Assembly (NCBI GenBank): GCA_016870325.1
Contig: VGBV01000008.1
Location: 1-42,009 of the forward strand
Source of the DNA: Actinomycetota bacterium
Lineage (GTDB): Bacteria; Actinomycetota; Thermoleophilia; Solirubrobacterales; 70-9
Length of the DNA stretch: 42,009 nt
Reading direction: 5' to 3'
Below the pieces are notes generated by a model. It searched no databases, was not told the origin of the DNA, and worked only from the letters and a program-made list of their open reading frames with translations. Position 1 is the first letter of the stretch. Every line of letters starts with the position of its first letter. Made by a program: the position numbers and the translations under genes. This document shows, in pieces, positions 35,102 through 42,009 of the stretch.

Positions 35102-35107
35102 TAGAGT
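35102..35107 (+). promoter_or_regulatory. -10 hexamer TAGAGT of a leaderless gene
   Basis: TAGAGT ends 7 nt before GTG 35115 of the Ppx/GppA gene (spacer GCCCCCG). The same hexamer and spacing precede copA. Confidence 0.6.
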
Positions 35108-35114
35108 GCCCCCG

Positions 35115-36074
35115 GTGCAAGGGGTGTTCGCCGACAGCGCAGCCGGCGGCGGGGTCCGCGTGGCCGTGATCGATATCGGCACCAACTCGACGCGGCTGCT
35201 GGTCGCCGACGTCGTCGACGGGCGCGTCCACGAGGTCGAGCGGCAGACGACCGTGACCAACCTCGGGCGCGGGGTCGAGCACACCGCGGCGCTCTGCACC
35301 GACGCCGTGGACGGAGTCTGCGACGTGATCGCGGCCTACAAGGCGCGCTACGAGGAGCTCGGCGCCCAGCGCGTGCTCGCGATCGCGACCAGCGCCGTGC
35401 GCGACGCCTCCAACGGAGACGCCTTCATCGCCGAGCTGCGCGAGCGCTTCGACCTCGACGCGCGCGTGCTGACGGGCGAGGAGGAGGCCCACCTGACCTA
35501 CCTCGGCGCAACCGTGCAGCGCCCCGACGAGGGGCCGACGCTGGTCTTCGACATCGGCGGCGGCTCGACCGAGCTGATAGTCGGCTCGGGCAGCGAGGTC
35601 GACTTCCACGTCTCGCTGCAGGCGGGGACGATCCGCCACTCCGAGCGCCACCTCTCCTCGGACCCCCCCGACCCGCACCAGCTCGAGGACCTGGCCTCGG
35701 ACGTGCGCCGGCTGGTCGAGGCCGCGATCGCCTCGCAGCGCGACTCCGGCGGCGTGCGTGCGATCGCCGTCGCCGGCACGCCGACCTCGCTCGCCGCGAT
35801 CGACCAGCAGCTCGAGCCCTATGACCCCTCGCGGGTGCACGGCCACCGGCTCGCCCTGCGCCCGATCCAGCACATGCTCTCGCGGCTCGCCTCGCTGCCG
35901 CTCGCCGAGCGCCTGCGCGTCCCCGGCCTGCATCCCGGACGCGCCCCGACGATCGTCGCCGGCGCCGTGATCATGATCCAGGTGATGCGCGCCTTCGGCC
36001 TCGATGAGGTCGAGGTCTCCGAGCACGACATCCTGCACGGCTCGGCGCTGTCGGCGGCGCTCGCGCCCGCCTGA
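35115..36074 (+). CDS. Exopolyphosphatase / pppGpp phosphohydrolase family
   Basis: A 319-residue Ppx/GppA protein of the ASKHA fold. 'VAVIDIGTNSTRLLVADV' is phosphate-1, 'LVFDIGGGSTELIVG' the phosphate-2 loop, 'TSAVRDASNG' and 'LTGEEEAHLTYLG' the intervening conserved blocks. It removes terminal phosphate from polyphosphate or (p)ppGpp. The short form without the C-terminal HD-like domain is typical of actinobacterial Ppx1. GTG 35115 is chosen because of the TAGAGT box 7 nt upstream and because residues encoded before it show no similarity to the family. It is alone on its strand. Confidence 0.95.
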   Translation: MQGVFADSAAGGGVRVAVIDIGTNSTRLLVADVVDGRVHEVERQTTVTNLGRGVEHTAALCTDAVDGVCDVIAAYKARYEELGAQRVLAIATSAVRDASNGDAFIAELRERFDLDARVLTGEEEAHLTYLGATVQRPDEGPTLVFDIGGGSTELIVGSGSEVDFHVSLQAGTIRHSERHLSSDPPDPHQLEDLASDVRRLVEAAIASQRDSGGVRAIAVAGTPTSLAAIDQQLEPYDPSRVHGHRLALRPIQHMLSRLASLPLAERLRVPGLHPGRAPTIVAGAVIMIQVMRAFGLDEVEVSEHDILHGSALSAALAPA

Positions 36075-36137
36075 GAGGGAGCCGGCAGGCCGGCGGGACG
36101 CCGGAGGGCGATTCGGCTGATTACTGCTTTTTGGGTA

Positions 36138-36171
36138 TTGCGTTTCCGAAGTCGATCACCAATATTTGGTG
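36138..36171 (+). promoter_or_regulatory. Promoter and palindromic operator of a candidate RNA gene
   Basis: TTGCGT (36138-36143), a 17-bp spacer and AATATT (36161-36166) form a consensus-like promoter. The -10 lies inside the inverted repeat CACCAA-TAT-TTGGTG (36157-36171), a likely regulator site. This patch is markedly more AT-rich than its surroundings. No ORF on the plus strand follows. Confidence 0.6.
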
Positions 36172-36172
36172 G

Positions 36173-36358
36173 GTCGGGAGATCGCCATCGGGCCGGACGC
36201 TCGGGACGGCTCCCAACGCATAGGTCCCGGGCGCTATCGCCGAAAGGCGCCTTCCGTCGCCCGAGGCCGCGGCCCCCGAGACGAGACGACCCCTGCCCGT
36301 CCTGACGGGGCCATTTGAAGGGACCGGCCGCCACTCAACTGGCGGCCGGTCTCGTTTT
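36173..36358 (+). ncRNA. Candidate structured small RNA, unknown family
   Basis: Between the promoter and a strong terminator lie about 185 nt without a usable ORF. They fold into a rod: GGGCCG (36190-36195), CTCGGG (36200-36205) and ACGG (36206-36209) pair with CGGCCC (36270-36275), CCCGAG (36260-36265) and CCGT (36254-36257), leaving a symmetric 4x4 internal loop and a 2-nt bulge. Inside is CGCC-GAAA-GGCG (36238-36249), capped by a GNRA tetraloop. A further hairpin CCCGT/ACGGG precedes the terminator. The length is like 6S RNA, but I could not match its closing stem or bubble to 6S; it matches neither tmRNA, SRP RNA nor RNase P RNA. Confidence 0.5.
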
Positions 36359-36360
36359 CG
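36322..36360 (+). terminator. Intrinsic terminator with T-tract
   Basis: GACCGGCCGCCA / TGGCGGCCGGTC is a perfect 12-bp stem with loop CTCAAC, followed by TCGTTTTCG. It is the best classical terminator in the window and points to transcription on the plus strand. On the other strand it lies after the MFS stop at 36388 and may serve that gene too. Confidence 0.85.
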
Positions 36361-36387
36361 GCCGTCGGCCGCCGGGAGCCGCTTCGG

Positions 36388-37626
36388 CTAGACGGGGACC
36401 GGATCGGCCCGGCCGGGGCCCGGCGCTGCCCGAGCGAAGGCGGTGCGGGCCGCGAGCCCGGCGACGATTCCCGACACCCCCGCCAGCACCAGCGCCGCGC
36501 GCGGGTCCAGCAGCTCGGAGAGCAGGCCCGCGAGCGGGGCGCCGATCGGCGTCGAGCCGAGGAAGACGATCGAGTACAGCGCCATCACCCGGCCGCGCAT
36601 CTCACCGTCGGCGGCGAGCTGCAGCGCCGAGTTGACGCTGGCGGCGAGCATCACGCTGGCCGCGCCCAGCGGCGCCAGCGCAAGCGCCTCGAGCGCAAGG
36701 GTCGGGGCGGTCGCCGCGAGCAGGGCGATGCCGCCGAAGGCGACCGCGGCGCCGGCCAGCAGGCCGTGGCTGATGCGCTCGCGCGCCCCCGTGACGAGAG
36801 CGCCGGCGATCGCGCCGACCGCCATCGCGCAGACGAGGGCTGCGTAGGCGGCCGGGCCGCCGTCGAAGGTGAAGCGCGCCAGCAGCGGCAGGATCGCGTG
36901 GAAGTTGAAGCCGAGCGTGCCGACCGCCCCCATCAGCGCCAGCGGTATCCAGAGCTCGGGGGTTGCGCGCACGTAGCGCATCCCCGCGCGCACGGCACCG
37001 GGCTCGCGTGGCGTGATCGCCGCCGGCCGCAACGCCTCGGTGTCCATCGTCGCCAGCGCGGCGATCATGACCACGTAGGTGGCGGCGTTGAGCGCGAAGC
37101 AGGGCTCGGGGCCGACGGTGGCGATCAGCACGCCGGCGATCGCCGGGCCGACGACGCGGGATGCGTGCACGAGCACGCTGTTGAGGCTGACGGCGCTGAG
37201 CACGCGCTCGCCGCCGACCATCTCCATCACGAATGCCTGGCGGGTCGGGTAATCGACCGCGTTGACGCAGCCGCGCAGGAAGACCAGCGCGAACACCATC
37301 CACGCCGCCAGCCCGGCGCTCAGCGCCAGCGCCAGCATCGCCAGCGGCGCCAGCATGTGCAGGCCCTGGGTCGCGAGCAGCAGCCGGCGCTTCGGCAGCC
37401 GGTCTGCGAGGAGGCCGCCGAACGCCCCCAGCAGCAGCATCGGCAGGAACTGCAGCGCGGTCGTCACCCCGACGGCGAAGCCGCTGCCGGTGAGCGCGAG
37501 GATCACCCAGATCTCGGCGACCATCTGCATCCAGTTGCCCGAGACCGAGACCAGCTGCCCGGCGAAGAAGCGCCGGTAGTTGGGGATCTGGAGGCTGACG
37601 AAGGAGCGGCTCAGTGCCTCGGTCAA
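36388..37626 (-). CDS. MFS transporter (EntS/MFS_3-like exporter)
   Basis: A 412-residue major facilitator with 12 predicted helices. 'PNYRRFFAGQLVSVSGNWMQ' at the N-terminus, 'GAFGGLLADRLPKRRLLLAT' (motif A) and 'DYPTRQAFVMEMVG' are typical of the EntS-like/MFS_3 exporters. Substrate is unknown. The start is a TTG at 37626 that overlaps the TGA of the MarR gene by two bases, with AGGAGGGGGG 8 nt upstream. Coupling to a MarR regulator suggests drug- or phenolic-inducible efflux. Confidence 0.9.
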   Translation of the reverse strand: MTEALSRSFVSLQIPNYRRFFAGQLVSVSGNWMQMVAEIWVILALTGSGFAVGVTTALQFLPMLLLGAFGGLLADRLPKRRLLLATQGLHMLAPLAMLALALSAGLAAWMVFALVFLRGCVNAVDYPTRQAFVMEMVGGERVLSAVSLNSVLVHASRVVGPAIAGVLIATVGPEPCFALNAATYVVMIAALATMDTEALRPAAITPREPGAVRAGMRYVRATPELWIPLALMGAVGTLGFNFHAILPLLARFTFDGGPAAYAALVCAMAVGAIAGALVTGARERISHGLLAGAAVAFGGIALLAATAPTLALEALALAPLGAASVMLAASVNSALQLAADGEMRGRVMALYSIVFLGSTPIGAPLAGLLSELLDPRAALVLAGVSGIVAGLAARTAFARAAPGPGRADPVPV

Positions 37627-38099
37627 GCCCGGCCCCCCCTCCTCGCGCTCTGCTCCGCGGTGGGGTCCTGCTCGAGCATGCGCTCGAGCACCTCGGCCGC
37701 GCGCTCGAGCGCGGCGAGGTCGTCGGGGTCGAGGTCGCGAAGTCGCTGGGCCAGGTAGGCGGTCTTGCGCGCGCGCAGGCGCCGCAGCAGCGCCCGGCCC
37801 TCGGCGCTGGCGCTGAGGATCGAGCAGCGCCCGTCGCTGGGATCGGCGACGCGCTCGATCAGCCCGAGCCTCTCGAGCGAGCCGACGATCCGGGTCGCGG
37901 TCGGGCGCTTGATGCGCTCGCGGTGCGCCAGCTCGGAGGGGGCCAGCGGGCCGTGGGTCTCGATCGTGGCCAGGGCCGATGCCTGGGCGGGCCCGAGGTC
38001 GCTTCCCGCCTCCTGGCGCAGGCGGCGGGCGGTGCGGGCGACCGTCAGTCGCAGCCGGGCCGCGAGCTCGGTTGTGATGTCTCCGGGAGCGGCATTCAT
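37623..38099 (-). CDS. MarR-family transcriptional regulator
   Basis: A 158-residue winged-helix dimer. 'LGPAQASALATIETHGPLAP' leads to the helix-turn-helix (SELAHRERIKRPTATRIVGS) and the wing with its family signature DPSDGRCSILSASAEGR. It probably represses itself and the overlapping exporter gene until a small aromatic or amphipathic ligand binds. The ATG at 38099 lies inside an inverted repeat that fits a MarR operator. The last bases overlap the TTG start of the exporter. Confidence 0.94.
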   Translation of the reverse strand: MNAAPGDITTELAARLRLTVARTARRLRQEAGSDLGPAQASALATIETHGPLAPSELAHRERIKRPTATRIVGSLERLGLIERVADPSDGRCSILSASAEGRALLRRLRARKTAYLAQRLRDLDPDDLAALERAAEVLERMLEQDPTAEQSARRGGRA

Positions 38100-38119
38100 T
38101 AGCTTGGCTAATTAGTCTA
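38098..38119 (-). promoter_or_regulatory. MarR operator and -10 box
   Basis: ATTAGC-TTG-GCTAAT (38098-38112) is a perfect 6-bp inverted repeat that reaches the MarR start codon; TAGACT on the minus strand (38119-38114) is the likely -10. Transcription would start within the repeat, ideal for repression. Confidence 0.7.
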
Positions 38120-38161
38120 GCAAACCACTTTGCGGTCTCCGGGCCGGCGCGGCCGCCGCCC

Positions 38162-38272
38162 GGTGCCGCTGATGGAATCCGCGCCTTCACCGACGAGACG
38201 CTGCGGCGCCTGCGTGAGGTCCGCTCGCGTCTCGACCCCGGGGGCCTGCTGCAACCCAACCTCGCGATCTGA
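38162..38272 (+). pseudogene. C-terminal remnant of an FAD-linked (BBE-type) oxidase
   Basis: The frame DGIRAFTDETLRRLREVRSR then LDPGGLLQPNLAI ends at TGA 38270-38272. This is the closing segment of FAD-binding PCMH/berberine-bridge oxidases, which end in 'LRxVKxxxDPxxxFxxNxxI'. Everything before it is absent: the plus-strand sequence upstream is the MarR promoter. No start codon fits. It is read as debris of a gene replaced by, or lost beside, the MarR/MFS operon. Confidence 0.65.
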
Positions 38273-38320
38273 CGGCCGCGTTGCCCTCCACGATTGTCGG
38301 TAGCTAGCATCGGCCCCCTG

Positions 38321-39334
38321 ATGCGGGGCCGATCGACGAAGCTGACGGCGCTCGCGCTCGTCGCCGTGGCCGCGCTCGGCACGAGCGCGATCGGAGCGAA
38401 GAAGAGGTCGAAGAAGCTGCCGCGCGGGCCCTACCCCAGCCTCGGGTCCTGCGCGGTCTTCCCGCAGCCGGAGCTGGCGCCGACGGCGCCCTCGGCGGCC
38501 GACCAGACGGCCTGGAACCAGGACGTCTCCCAGGCCCCGCTGCACCCCGACTCGGCGGCGATCATCGATCGCATCAACGCCGGCGGCGGCGACGAGCTGC
38601 ACCCCGACTTCGGCTCGCCCCGCGAGTACGGCTTCCCCTACGCCGTCGTCGGCGCCAAGCAGAAGCGCGTCCGCGTCAGGTTCACCGCCTACGGAGACGA
38701 GTCCGACCGCGGCCGCTACCGCGTGCCCCCGAAGGCGCTGGTCGAGGGGGGCCGGCGCTCCGACGGCGACCGCCACGTGCTCGCGATCGACCGCTCGCGC
38801 TGCCTGCTCTACGAGCTCTACAGGGCCTTCTTCCGCAAGCGGCCGAAGCCGCCGCGCTGGAACGCGGACTCGGGGGTGATCTGGAACCTGCGCTCGCCCG
38901 GGCTTCGCACCGACGGCTTCACCTCGGCCGACGCCGCCGGGCTGCCCGTCTTCCCCGGGCTGGCCCGATTCGACGAGGCGCAGGCGGGCGAGATCAGGCA
39001 CGCCCTGCGCGTCACCTTCTCATCGACCCGCGACGCCTGGGTCCACCCCGCCTCGCATTGCGCGGGCGACACCTCGGATCCCCACGCGCCGCCGATGGGG
39101 ATGCGGCTGCGGCTGCGCGGCGACTACTCCCTGGCCGGCTTCAGCGGCCACGCGCGCGTGATCGCCGTGGCGCTGAAGCGCTACGGCCTGATCGTCGCCG
39201 ACAACGGCTCCAACTGGTTCTTCAGCGGCGCCTCGGACCGCCGCTGGGACGACGAGAACCTGAACCAGCTGAAGCAGATCCCGGGCGGCGCCTTCGAGGT
39301 CGTGCGCAGCGCGGCGCCGGTCCACCTGTGCTGA
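38321..39334 (+). CDS. Conserved secreted protein of unknown function
   Basis: A 337-residue exported protein with signal peptide (KLTALALVAVAALGTSAIGA) and a basic patch after it (KKRSKKLPRG). The mature part is a distinctive fold I have seen in hypothetical proteins from actinobacteria, without a name: 'FTAYGDESDRGRYRVP', 'RHVLAIDRSRCLLYELY', 'WVHPASHCAGDTSDPHAPPM', 'KRYGLIVADNGSNWFFSGAS' and 'DRRWDDENLNQLKQIPGGAF'. The conserved His, Asp and Trp residues suggest an enzyme or sugar-binding protein. TAGCAT (38305-38310) lies 10 nt before ATG 38321, so the leader is very short. It converges on the desaturase. Confidence 0.8.
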   Translation: MRGRSTKLTALALVAVAALGTSAIGAKKRSKKLPRGPYPSLGSCAVFPQPELAPTAPSAADQTAWNQDVSQAPLHPDSAAIIDRINAGGGDELHPDFGSPREYGFPYAVVGAKQKRVRVRFTAYGDESDRGRYRVPPKALVEGGRRSDGDRHVLAIDRSRCLLYELYRAFFRKRPKPPRWNADSGVIWNLRSPGLRTDGFTSADAAGLPVFPGLARFDEAQAGEIRHALRVTFSSTRDAWVHPASHCAGDTSDPHAPPMGMRLRLRGDYSLAGFSGHARVIAVALKRYGLIVADNGSNWFFSGASDRRWDDENLNQLKQIPGGAFEVVRSAAPVHLC

Positions 39335-39337
39335 GAG

Positions 39338-40294
39338 TCAGGCCGTCGCCTTCTTCGCCCGTTTCTCCGGCGGGATCCTGACCACGTCCCAGGCCAGGCC
39401 GAGCTTCTCGAGCGTCCAGATCAGCGCCGCCGAGGGGTCGGGCTGGGTGCGGCGCATCCCGTGCACGGCCGAGGTCGGGAAGGCGTGGTGGCTGTTGTGC
39501 CAGGCCTCGCCCATGCTCGGCAGCGCCAGCCAGGCGAGGTTGCGGGACTCGTCGCTGGTCTCGAAGTCGCGCTTGCCGAACATGTGGCAGAGCGAGTTGA
39601 TCGAGTAGGTGACGTGGTGCAGGACGAAGATGCGCACGGCGCCGCCCCAGAGCAGGCCGGTCAGCGCGGCGACCACGGTGCCGCCGATCAGCCAGCCGAG
39701 CGCGAACGGCACCGCCAGGCTGGCCAGCGCCCAGTAGATGAAGGTGCGGTCGAAGAAGCTGACCACCGGATCCTCGATCAGGTCGGGGGCGAAGCGCTGC
39801 TTGTTGCCGCGCTGGGTGTGGATGAAGAGCCAGCCCACGTGCGCGTGGAAGAAGCCCCTGAGCGCTCCGCGGAAGCCCTCGCCGTGGCCGACGTGGGGGC
39901 TGTGGGGGTCGCCCTCGGCGTCTGAGAAGGCGTGGTGCTTGCGGTGGTCGGCTACCCACGAGATCACCGGCCCCTCGATCGCCGCCGAGCCGAGGCCGGC
40001 GAAGACGCCGCGCAGGGCGGGGCTGGTCTTGAAGGCGCGGTGGGTGAAGAGGCGGTGGAAGCCGACCGTGATCCCCAGCGTGCAGGGGACGTAGACGATC
40101 GCGAACACGACCAGGTCGTGCCAGTGCAGCAGCCGGTTCCAGACCTGCCAGGCGGCCACGCCGAGCAGCAGGATGGGCGCGACCGTGAGGAAGCCGGTGA
40201 CGATGCGGTCGCGGGTCTCGTTGGCGACCGGCTGGATGTCGTCGGCGCGCGGCCCCGGACTCGGTGCGGCCGCCACGGCCTCGCTGCTCCCCAT
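39338..40294 (-). CDS. Acyl-CoA delta-9-type fatty acid desaturase
   Basis: A 318-residue di-iron membrane desaturase of the stearoyl-CoA/OLE1-like class. The histidine boxes are H80-RLFTH85, H117-RKHH121 and HNSHH, with four transmembrane helices in the usual pattern. It uses O2 and reduced ferredoxin or cytochrome to place a cis double bond in a saturated acyl chain and so adjusts membrane fluidity. AGGAGGGGGAGGG lies before the ATG at 40294. A cold-shock gene lies immediately divergent, about 200 bp away, which fits a temperature response but is only a neighbourhood hint. Confidence 0.94.
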   Translation of the reverse strand: MGSSEAVAAAPSPGPRADDIQPVANETRDRIVTGFLTVAPILLLGVAAWQVWNRLLHWHDLVVFAIVYVPCTLGITVGFHRLFTHRAFKTSPALRGVFAGLGSAAIEGPVISWVADHRKHHAFSDAEGDPHSPHVGHGEGFRGALRGFFHAHVGWLFIHTQRGNKQRFAPDLIEDPVVSFFDRTFIYWALASLAVPFALGWLIGGTVVAALTGLLWGGAVRIFVLHHVTYSINSLCHMFGKRDFETSDESRNLAWLALPSMGEAWHNSHHAFPTSAVHGMRRTQPDPSAALIWTLEKLGLAWDVVRIPPEKRAKKATA

Positions 40295-40501
40295 CCCTCC
40301 CCCTCCTTCTCGTTGCGCCGGGCGTCAGCCCCAGCCGGGCGATCGACCCTACCAGGCACGGCGACCGGCCCCAAAGTCCCGCCAGGTTGCTACCGTCACG
40401 GTCGTTCGGCCGGGTTTGAGACCCGGCAAGTTGTGCCTAGCGCTCGCAGTCGTTGTTAACCGACCTCCGCGTGTCGCAGCACATACATACGGAGGTACCA
40501 A
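40295..40501. promoter_or_regulatory. Divergent promoter region and leader of the cold-shock gene
   Basis: These 207 bp separate the desaturase and cold-shock starts. CCGGGT / ACCCGG (40412-40428) forms a 6-bp hairpin, and TTGAGA within its loop could be a -35 with TAGCGC 16 bp later. That would leave a leader of about 60 nt ending in the AT-rich stretch ACATACATACGGAGGT. Cold-shock mRNAs often have such structured leaders. Confidence 0.35.
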
Positions 40502-40705
40502 GTGCCCACTGGCACAGTGAAGTGGTTCAGCGACGACAAGGGCTATGGCTTCATCACGCCCGACGACGGCTCCGCCGACGTGTTCGTCCATCACAGCTCG
40601 ATCGAGGGTGAGGGCTTCAAGACCCTCGCCGAGAACGCCAAGGTCGAGTACGAGACCGAGGACGGCCCCAAGGGCCCCGCGGCGAAGGGCGTCAAGACCG
40701 TCTAG
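40502..40705 (+). CDS. Cold-shock protein (CspA family)
   Basis: A 67-residue single cold-shock domain. [12 protein letters not shown] holds RNP1 (K13-GYGFI) and VFVHHS is RNP2; '[13 protein letters not shown]' closes the barrel. These proteins bind single-stranded RNA/DNA and melt RNA structures at low temperature or during growth. GTG 40502 follows a perfect GGAGGT Shine-Dalgarno sequence with a 5-nt spacer. It is a single-gene unit with a strong terminator just downstream. Confidence 0.97.
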   Translation: MPTGTVKWFSDDKGYGFITPDDGSADVFVHHSSIEGEGFKTLAENAKVEYETEDGPKGPAAKGVKTV

Positions 40706-40727
40706 CGACGAGTCTGATCGATGCTTC

Positions 40728-40755
40728 AGAGGGCCCTCCGCAAGGAGGGCCCTCT
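40728..40755 (+). terminator. Terminator of the cold-shock gene
   Basis: AGAGGGCCCTCC / GGAGGGCCCTCT is a perfect 12-bp stem with a GCAA tetraloop, 23 bp after the stop, followed by CTCGTTC. Confidence 0.85.
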
Positions 40756-40811
40756 CTCGTTCAGGGCCCTTCCGGGTGGGGGCCCTCTCCGCTTCCGGCC
40801 GGACCCTGCGG

Positions 40812-40817
40812 CAGACT
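40812..40817 (+). promoter_or_regulatory. -10 hexamer CAGACT of a leaderless gene
   Basis: CAGACT (xAnnnT) ends 6 nt before GTG 40824 of the RecQ gene. Confidence 0.4.
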
Positions 40818-40823
40818 GCGCCG

Positions 40824-42009
<1,186 letters not shown>

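Noticed and set aside
36173-36358. tmRNA, SRP RNA or RNase P RNA as the identity of the candidate RNA
   Set aside because: No tag-like ORF or tRNA-like ends, no GGUCAGG...GGAAGCAGCC SRP core, and no GAGGAAAGTC P-RNA core are present.
36388-38382. MFS gene extended to 664 codons
   Set aside because: The extension is antisense-free but out of frame with the MarR gene it covers. The exporter family N-terminus begins at TTG 37626, which has a good ribosome-binding site.

Overview
The window is GC-rich (roughly 70 % by eye) bacterial chromosome, most like a Thermoleophilia / Solirubrobacterales actinobacterium. This rests on four things: a secreted protein at 19165-19683 whose N-terminal module (signal helix, then 'NSVGSKQ') I associate with that lineage; many short secreted proteins with Lys/Arg-rich tails; an actinobacterial-type initiator tRNA without an encoded CCA; and many genes that look leaderless. 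No phage, insertion sequence, CRISPR array or defence cassette is visible. It reads as ordinary chromosome with scattered decayed genes.

Layout. 1-4640: the end of an unknown ORF, a SnoaL-like protein, a membrane GAF-GGDEF-EAL protein with a possible c-di-GMP riboswitch-like leader, a DJ-1/PfpI remnant and a secreted endonuclease/exonuclease/phosphatase (EEP) protein. 4717-7335: a self-contained copper module (CsoR operator, copA, csoR). 7428-13337: a coiled-coil NlpC/P60 hydrolase, two alpha/beta hydrolases, a crotonase translationally coupled to one of them, an acyl-ACP thioesterase-like protein and, divergent from it, a small zinc-ribbon/HTH protein. 13340-19683: an EmrB/QacA exporter, a frameshifted secreted GDPD, the stub of a response-regulator gene, an ArsR regulator with a perfect palindromic operator, a flavin amine oxidase, a cationic-tailed secreted protein, YidB and a lineage-specific surface protein. 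19770-23462: an operon of a DUF1461 membrane protein, a phosphotriesterase-family lactonase and a GGDEF/HD-GYP gene broken at four places. 23504-29088: a second amine oxidase, an EEP lipoprotein, SDR, a PNPOx-like protein, DUF805, an amphi-Trp protein and a fatty acid desaturase. 29164-32225: a secreted seven-bladed propeller plus sulfatase operon. 32315-36074: a SET protein, a DUF1295 / acyltransferase pair, tRNA-fMet and Ppx/GppA. 36138-36360: an unannotated transcription unit that looks like a structured small RNA. 36388-42009: a MarR/MFS operon, an FAD-oxidase remnant, an unknown conserved secreted protein, an acyl-CoA desaturase, a cold-shock protein and the start of RecQ.

Common themes. 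Lipid and envelope functions are frequent (two desaturases, thioesterase, acyltransferase, GDPD, exporters). Two start modes coexist: genes with a clear Shine-Dalgarno sequence (mostly internal or ATG-started) and genes whose start codon, usually GTG, lies 6-8 nt after an xAnnnT hexamer, as expected for leaderless mRNAs. Four loci are remnants or disrupted genes and two of these encode signalling proteins, which suggests ongoing loss of signalling capacity. Some single-base frameshifts lie in G/C homopolymers, so sequencing error cannot be excluded there.
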